The position numbers and the translations under genes are program-made. From the NCBI RefSeq assembly GCF_003932715.1, contig NZ_CP020700.1, positions 3,122,501 to 3,186,500 on the forward strand: 64,000 nucleotides of DNA, in the 5' to 3' direction. Shown piece by piece: positions 59,872-64,000 of the stretch (its first letter is position 1; each line of letters opens with the position of its first letter). The stretch is from Streptomyces tsukubensis. GTDB taxonomy: Bacteria; Actinomycetota; Actinomycetes; Streptomycetales; Streptomycetaceae. Below the pieces are notes generated by a model. It was given only the letters and a program-made list of their open reading frames with translations, was not told where the DNA came from and did not search any database.

Positions 59872-61319
59872 CGGGCGGCTCCCGTACCGCACTCCCCGCC
59901 GCCCGACCTGCGCTCCCACGCCCTGAGCACCGCACGGGCCACTACCTCGTCGTCCTCGTCCGGGACCGAGCGCAGGTCGAGCAGGAGACGGGACTTGTGG
60001 ACGCGGGCCAGGACGGGGACCGGGACGGCGGTACGGAGGAGGGGCGCCAGGTCCGCGGGGAGCGCGACGGCCGCCGACGGGAAGGTGACACCGGGCGCCC
60101 CGCCCCCACCGACGACCGATGCGGAGGGTTCCGAGGTCGCGTCGACGCCCGCCGCGCGCAGCCGCCGGGTCAGCGAATCGGCGCGGGCGACGAGCTCGGC
60201 CGACGGCCGGGTCAGGGCGGTCTCCAGCGGGGAGGCCGGGCCGCGCAGGGTGGCCTCCAGCGCTGCCAGGGTCAGCTTTCCGGTGCGCAGGGCGCGGGCC
60301 AGCGGATGGCGGCGCAGACGTTCGACGAGTCCGGCGTCACCGAGCAGCAGCCCGGCCTGGGGGCCGCCGAGGAGTTTGTCGCCGCTCGCGGTGACCAGGG
60401 CGGCGCCCTGGGACAGGGCCGTACCGGCGTCGGGTTCGTCGGGCAGCAGGGGGTGCGGGGCCAGCAGTCCGGAGCCGATGTCGACGACCAGGGGGCGGCC
60501 GAGCGCGGCGAGTCCGGCGATCGGCGGGGTGCTGACGAACCCGGTCATGGCGAAGTTGGAGGGGTGGACCTGGAGCAGGAACGCGGTGTCGTCACCGATG
60601 GCGCGGGCGTAGTCGTCGACCGTCGTTCGATTGGTCGTACCAACTTCCCGTAACCGTGCTCCCGTGCTCTCCAGCAGCTCCGGGAGGCGGAATCCATCGC
60701 CGATCTCGACCAGTTCGCCCCGGCTGACGATGATTTCCCGGCCGGTTCCGGCGAGGGCGGTGGCCACCAGGACGAGCGCTGCGGCGTTGTTGTTGACCAC
60801 ATGGACGCCGCCCGCCGCGGGCACGGCGGCGCGCAGGGCGTCGAGCGCACCCCGGCCGCGCTCTCCCCTGCGGTTCTGTTCGAGGTCGAGCTCCAGATCG
60901 GAGGTGCCCGCGAGATGCGCCACCGCGTCGACCGCGGCTCGGGACAGGGGCGCCCGGCCGAGGTTCGTGTGCACCAGCACACCCGTGGCGTTGACGACCC
61001 GCCGGTGCCGGGTGGGCGCGGGCGGCAGTCCGGCGACCACCTCGGCAACGGCGTCGGCAACGGTACGGAGGGGATCGGGGGAACGGGTGGGGTGCACGGT
61101 TCCGGAGGACGTACCGCAGTTGAAGGTTTCGGTTTCGGTCCCCGAACCGGGCCCCTCCCCGGAATCCGCGATCCGTCCGGCCCGTAAGGAGCGCTGCACC
61201 CGGCGCGCCGCCTCGCGCGCCTCCGCCGGACCGAGAGACTCGGCCGCGTCCCGCAGCCGCGGATCGTCCATGATCTCCCGCACCGACGGTATCCGCCCGG
61301 GGGCGCCGGTCTTCCTCAT
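59868..61319 (-). CDS. selA: L-seryl-tRNA(Sec) selenium transferase SelA
   Basis: 483 residues from ATG 61317-61319 (MRKTGAPGRIPSVREIMDDP); frames upstream pass through tRNA-Sec. SelA converts Ser-tRNA(Sec) to Sec-tRNA(Sec) with selenophosphate. The PLP lysine is K315 in SGDKLLGGPQAGLL; other marks are VVNATGVLVHTNLGRAPLSR, VHVVNNNAAALVLVATALAG, SRGELVEIGDGFRLPELLES and TTNRTTVDDYARAI. The Gly/Ser/Thr stretch 51-82 is a longer-than-usual linker. Length is typical of bacterial SelA. It starts 53 bp after tRNA-Sec and overlaps selB. Confidence 0.97.
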   Translation of the reverse strand: MRKTGAPGRIPSVREIMDDPRLRDAAESLGPAEAREAARRVQRSLRAGRIADSGEGPGSGTETETFNCGTSSGTVHPTRSPDPLRTVADAVAEVVAGLPPAPTRHRRVVNATGVLVHTNLGRAPLSRAAVDAVAHLAGTSDLELDLEQNRRGERGRGALDALRAAVPAAGGVHVVNNNAAALVLVATALAGTGREIIVSRGELVEIGDGFRLPELLESTGARLREVGTTNRTTVDDYARAIGDDTAFLLQVHPSNFAMTGFVSTPPIAGLAALGRPLVVDIGSGLLAPHPLLPDEPDAGTALSQGAALVTASGDKLLGGPQAGLLLGDAGLVERLRRHPLARALRTGKLTLAALEATLRGPASPLETALTRPSAELVARADSLTRRLRAAGVDATSEPSASVVGGGGAPGVTFPSAAVALPADLAPLLRTAVPVPVLARVHKSRLLLDLRSVPDEDDEVVARAVLRAWERRSGGGECGTGAAR

Positions 61320-61371
61320 CTCACTCCTGACGCTGTCCCGGGCAGAGGCGCCGGCGTGCTGACGAATGGGA

Positions 61372-61464
61372 CGGAGGTGGACGGGAGTCGAACCCGCTGA
61401 CGCGTAAGGGACAACGTCCACCGGTTTTGAAGACCGGGACCGGCACCGGCCGGCGGACACCTCC
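61372..61464 (-). tRNA. selC: tRNA-Sec (anticodon TCA)
   Basis: The minus strand encodes a 93-nt tRNA: acceptor GGAGGTG with CACCTCC, discriminator G, anticodon stem CCGGT/ACCGG with loop CTTCAAA (TCA), an extra-long variable arm (about 20 nt) and T-loop TTCGACT. Anticodon, length and discriminator identify selenocysteine tRNA. It is the first gene of the sel locus. Confidence 0.95.
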
Positions 61465-61471
61465 GGACAAG

Positions 61472-61500
61472 ATCTTCCAAGCCGGGCTCTGCTCTGTCAA
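61472..61500 (-). promoter_or_regulatory. Promoter of selC
   Basis: TTGACA (minus strand, 61500-61495), 17 bases, GAAGAT (61477-61472), 7 bases before the tRNA-Sec 5' end. A good vegetative (HrdB-type) -35 and fair -10 fit tRNA transcription starting at or near the mature end. Confidence 0.7.
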
Positions 61501-61934
61501 CGAACGCAAACGCTAAAACCCGCACGTCAGGGGGGTGTAAGCGAAGTGTCAGCCGAGGGCGAGAGGGCCGTCCGGCGGAAGCAAGCGGGGCGCGACCGGC
61601 TCCCCAGTGGCAGTACAGCGCCCCGGAAGCCGTAACACAGCGGCCTCACAGCACCACTGCAGCAACTCCGCAGCACCGTCACAGCCGGCCCGCAGCAGAT
61701 CCGCAGCAGCACCTCAGCGGCACCGCAGCAGCCGCGCAGCGAAGGGGCAGCGAACGGGCAGCACAGGCACAGCAGCCCGTCAGAGAACGGACAGAAGCGG
61801 GACAGAAGGGTCTTCTACGGTGTCTTCCGGGCGCACTTCCCACGGCCCTCAGGACCCTCATGGGCCCGTGGCGCGGTCTGCCCGGAACAGGCCGTACGTC
61901 CCGCTCCTGACGAACTTCGATTACTGGAGGTCTC
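61501..61934. other. Noncoding region with GCAGC-rich sequence
   Basis: No gene with sensible codon use. 61616-61790 is dense in loose GCAGC/CACAGCAGC repeats that open long spurious frames in several directions. Near the end, GGAGG (61926-61930) is the ribosome binding site of the gene at 61935. Confidence 0.6.
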
Positions 61935-62636
61935 ATGCAGGCCACGTTGCAGACCGCGAAGGCACTGGCGCCCAACGGGCGCTGGGTGTCCTTCGCCTGC
62001 CGCGCCCGCTCCGTGCAGGAGGACTGGTTCTGGCACTTCCGCCTCACCGGTCCGTCGCTCGGTGTGGGCATCAGTATCACCGACCGCGGCTACCCCGCGG
62101 GGCTCATCGAGGTCCACAAGTCGCGGGTGGTCCAGGAAGTCACCTACGACGGCCGGCCGCTCCAGCTGCTGGCCAATGCCGACAGCAGCGGCTGGCAGGG
62201 CATATGGACCGGCCCGCACCACTGTCTGATCATGGAGTTCTCCGGCAACCGGGTCGACGCGGGCGCGGTCACCCAGGTTCTCGACCGGCTCTCCCTCACC
62301 GACACCAGGGCCGGTCTGGTCGTCAAGCCGCGCTCCCGCGATCTGCGGGCGTGGAGCATGTACGGCGTCAAGTTCACCTCCGGCGGCTCCGTGACGATCT
62401 ACCCCGCCGACGACGCCACCCAGCTGGTGCCGGAGAGCGCGGGCAAGTCCGTGGAGAACGGCGAGGTGTGGGTCAAGACGATGGGGATCGCCGGGGTGAC
62501 CCGGGGCCGGAAGTTCCTGCACTCCGGGCCCAAGGCGGTCTGCCTCGTCGACGACGACGCCTCGGCCGATATCGGGGTCTCCACCGCCGACCAGGAGGAG
62601 CTGCTCCAGTCGCTCGACGTGCGCTGGGGGGCGTGA
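61935..62636 (+). CDS. Conserved protein of unknown function, first in a redox-protein operon
   Basis: 233 residues, ATG 61935 behind GGAGG. No domain is recognised. It has repeated strand-rich segments, e.g. GVGISITDRGYPAGLIEVHK and SGGSVTIYPADDATQLVPES, several Trp residues and no signal peptide or membrane helix; Cys is rare. The next gene starts 3 bp later and encodes a MauD-like thioredoxin, so the two are probably one transcript with the Tat-exported protein. It may act as an assembly or maturation factor in the cytoplasm; this is inference from position only. Confidence 0.8.
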   Translation: MQATLQTAKALAPNGRWVSFACRARSVQEDWFWHFRLTGPSLGVGISITDRGYPAGLIEVHKSRVVQEVTYDGRPLQLLANADSSGWQGIWTGPHHCLIMEFSGNRVDAGAVTQVLDRLSLTDTRAGLVVKPRSRDLRAWSMYGVKFTSGGSVTIYPADDATQLVPESAGKSVENGEVWVKTMGIAGVTRGRKFLHSGPKAVCLVDDDASADIGVSTADQEELLQSLDVRWGA

Positions 62637-62639
62637 GGC

Positions 62640-63182
62640 GTGCAGAGCCTTCTGTGGGCCCTCCTGATCCTCGCCTGGGTCGCCGTGGTCTTCCTGACGT
62701 TCGGTTATGCCGGGCTCGTCGCCAAGGTGCGGGAGCTGGAGGTGAACGGCGGCGGGTCCGGGTCCCCGGCGAACGACCGGTCGCGGCAGTGGCCCGATCT
62801 GGCCGCCCCCGACACCGCGCACCGCACGCTGGCGCTGGTGGTCTCCTCCACCTGCCCCACCTGCGAGGAGGTCGCACCGGCCTGGTCCGGGCTGCGGGGC
62901 GCCCTCACCGCTGCCGGACACCGCGCGGTCCTGGTCGACATCGACGGCTCGGGCACCTGGGACTCCATCGGCGCCGGTGAGATCGCCTCCGGCCCGGGGC
63001 TGTCCTCGCCGCTGCTGCTCGCCTACCAGCCGGCCCTGCTGGTCCTCGACGCGGACGGTTCGCTGCTGGCGGCGGAGCCCGTCGGCTCCGTCGAATCGCT
63101 GACCGCACTCACCGAGGAGTACTCCGGCGGCACCACCCCGCCGTCCACCACCTCTTCCCTCACGACGGGAGTCGCATCATGA
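62640..63182 (+). CDS. MauD-like membrane-anchored thioredoxin-fold protein
   Basis: 180 residues from GTG 62640. One N-terminal membrane helix (SLLWALLILAWVAVVFLTFG, residues 3-22) is followed by a linker and a thioredoxin fold with the active pair Cys72-Pro-Thr-Cys75 in ALVVSSTCPTCEEVAPAWSG. MauD-type proteins help form disulfides in the methylamine dehydrogenase light chain outside the membrane. Here it overlaps the Tat-exported six-cysteine protein (ATGA), a likely substrate. The C-terminal ~20 residues are Thr/Ser-rich. Confidence 0.88.
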   Translation: MQSLLWALLILAWVAVVFLTFGYAGLVAKVRELEVNGGGSGSPANDRSRQWPDLAAPDTAHRTLALVVSSTCPTCEEVAPAWSGLRGALTAAGHRAVLVDIDGSGTWDSIGAGEIASGPGLSSPLLLAYQPALLVLDADGSLLAAEPVGSVESLTALTEEYSGGTTPPSTTSSLTTGVAS

Positions 63183-63694
63183 GCAGTGCCTTCCTTCAGT
63201 CCATCCCCGAAGTGACCACGACGCCCACCTCGGGCGACCTGCGCTCCACCGCGCCGGTGCCGTCCCCCGCCCCGGCCGTGAAGACCTCGGGCGGTTTCGG
63301 CCGCCGGACCTTCGTACGGACCGCGATGGCGGGCGCGGCGACCCTGGCGATCACCGGTCTCGGCTGGGTCGGCGGCACCCCGTCCTGGGCCTTCAGCCGT
63401 ACCTCGCGCCACCCGGCGCACTGCATGAACGTCGATGTCCCCGGTGACACGCCGTGTTGGGGCCGCCAGTACATCAGCTCGGTGTACTGCGCCTCGGACG
63501 GCTACCACCGCACCGACACCGAGACCCACCAGTGGTACACCCGCAAGTACGGCTGGGAGGCCGCCTGCGGCGGCTACGCGGGCTGGTACTGGCGGATGGC
63601 GAACGGTTCGACCGTGCACTGCTGGGACGGCTACTTCGAGGACATCAAGCCCGGCCACTCGGCGCGTTTCACCACGAGCTGCAAGAGCGGCTGA
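63179..63694 (+). CDS. Tat-exported Cys- and Trp-rich protein
   Basis: 171 residues. Residues 41-70 form a Tat signal: GRRTFVR (twin Arg at 42-43) and a hydrophobic stretch AGAATLAITGLGWVGG, with cleavage likely after PSWA near 71. The mature ~100 residues hold six Cys (82, 93, 104, 130, 148, 168) and six Trp (94, 119, 126, 136, 138, 149). Six cysteines fit three disulfides formed by the coupled MauD-like protein. Resemblance to the TTQ-bearing methylamine dehydrogenase light chain is suggestive but weak; no firm family. Confidence 0.85.
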   Translation: MSSAFLQSIPEVTTTPTSGDLRSTAPVPSPAPAVKTSGGFGRRTFVRTAMAGAATLAITGLGWVGGTPSWAFSRTSRHPAHCMNVDVPGDTPCWGRQYISSVYCASDGYHRTDTETHQWYTRKYGWEAACGGYAGWYWRMANGSTVHCWDGYFEDIKPGHSARFTTSCKSG

Positions 63695-63918
63695 GGCACC
63701 GCCCGGCCCGGACGCCCGGCGCCGCGGGGCACCCCGGCCGCCGTCGCTCCTCCCGCGCGACGGCGGCCGGCGGACCGCGTCGCCGCCGACCGGGAGACCG
63801 CACCGGTCTCCCGGGGCCGTCCGGGCCCGGCACGCCTCCCGAGCCCGCTCGTATCCGAAGAGGTCCTGTCCGGGCGGTCCCGGGTCCGCCGAGACCGCCC
63901 GGACAGGGCCCGGGCCAA

Positions 63919-63968
63919 GGACACCCGAGGACACCTGAGGACACCTGACGACATCTGAGGACATCTAT
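63919..63968. repeat. Five 10-bp tandem repeats before the last gene
   Basis: GGACACCTGA-like unit at 63919, 63929, 63939, 63949 and 63959 (10-bp period; the last ends GGACATCTAT). The repeats place GAGG just upstream of the ATG at 63968. 63695-63918 shows no gene. Confidence 0.8.
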
Positions 63969-64000
63969 GGCGCTCACGCATCCGCCGGAAACCCGGCGCC
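63968..64000 (+). CDS. Start of a further gene, cut by the window
   Basis: ATG 63968 opens MALTHPPETRR and runs off the window; GAGG at 63957-63960 is 7 bases upstream. Too short for any family call. It lies 273 bp after the Tat-protein gene. Confidence 0.5.

Noticed and set aside
59868..61460. Longer selA reading frame reaching 61460
   Set aside because: It would pass through tRNA-Sec; the ATG at 61319 begins the family-like sequence.
61607..62980. 457-codon plus-strand frame over gene 61935
   Set aside because: It is another frame of GCAGC-rich DNA and the real gene.
63023..63964. 313-codon minus-strand frame near the right end
   Set aside because: It is antisense to the Tat protein and MauD-like genes; no family features.

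Overview
The window is high-GC actinobacterial DNA, almost certainly from a Streptomyces chromosome. The signs are strong G/C bias at third codon positions, frequent GTG/TTG starts, an HrdD-type principal-like sigma factor, the divisome protein SepX/GlpR, a DUF6227 protein, a SARP regulator and many 4-base ATGA/GTGA gene overlaps. Most of it reads as core or near-core chromosome, with accessory islands beside two tRNA genes.

Left part (1-6.3 kb) is patchy. It holds a truncated flavin-dependent oxidoreductase, a DUF4253 gene, a methyltransferase pseudogene, a beta-hydroxyacid-dehydrogenase/NTF2 fusion with a divergent LysR regulator, a GNAT gene, a decayed DUF6461 gene and a cut-off excisionase-like gene ending near tRNA-Ala(CGC); the last three look like remains of a tRNA-targeted element. 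Next is a conserved minus-strand run galU-moeA-moaC-mogA-GNAT-sepX (6.4-11.7 kb), then 5-formyl-THF cyclo-ligase, a penicillin-acylase-type Ntn hydrolase, a K+/H+ antiporter, an MFS transporter, an FmdB zinc-ribbon gene behind a CIRCE-like site, MTA phosphorylase, a CpaB-like protein and mscL.

22.7-27.9 kb is a five-gene coupled operon for a membrane-linked molybdopterin oxidoreductase: NarI-like cytochrome b with rubredoxin-like knuckles, catalytic subunit, four-cluster ferredoxin, Rieske protein and small membrane protein. Three molybdenum cofactor genes lie 14 kb away. From 28 to 45.5 kb come LtrA, a P1 peptidase, DUF6227, two MFS exporters with WYL and TetR regulators, hrdD behind a consensus SigR promoter, a Pat-like GNAT, a questin-oxidase-like gene, a LigB-type dioxygenase with a divergent MarR regulator, an M6 metalloprotease and an acyl-CoA ligase.

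45.7-54.3 kb is the most unusual region. tRNA-Arg(CCT) is followed by a HigBA-like toxin-antitoxin pair with a 34-bp concentric operator. Then comes a plus-strand, tightly coupled set: a beta-helix protein whose C-terminal tail is repeated at the N-terminus of the next small protein, an EACC1-like membrane-associated component, and a 1567-residue protein joining a caspase with an EF-hand loop to four tandem FtsK/EccC-type ATPase domains. This looks like a multi-component conflict or controlled-proteolysis system.

54.3-61.5 kb has a threonine-synthase-like enzyme with a candidate leaderless promoter, a SARP regulator and the complete selenocysteine locus selC-selA-selB-selD (tRNA-Sec plus three overlapping genes). 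SelB carries five perfect 18-bp repeats inside its GTPase domain. The right end (61.9-63.7 kb) is a three-gene operon: an unknown protein, a MauD-like membrane thioredoxin and a Tat-exported protein rich in Cys and Trp. A further gene begins at 63968 and runs off the window.
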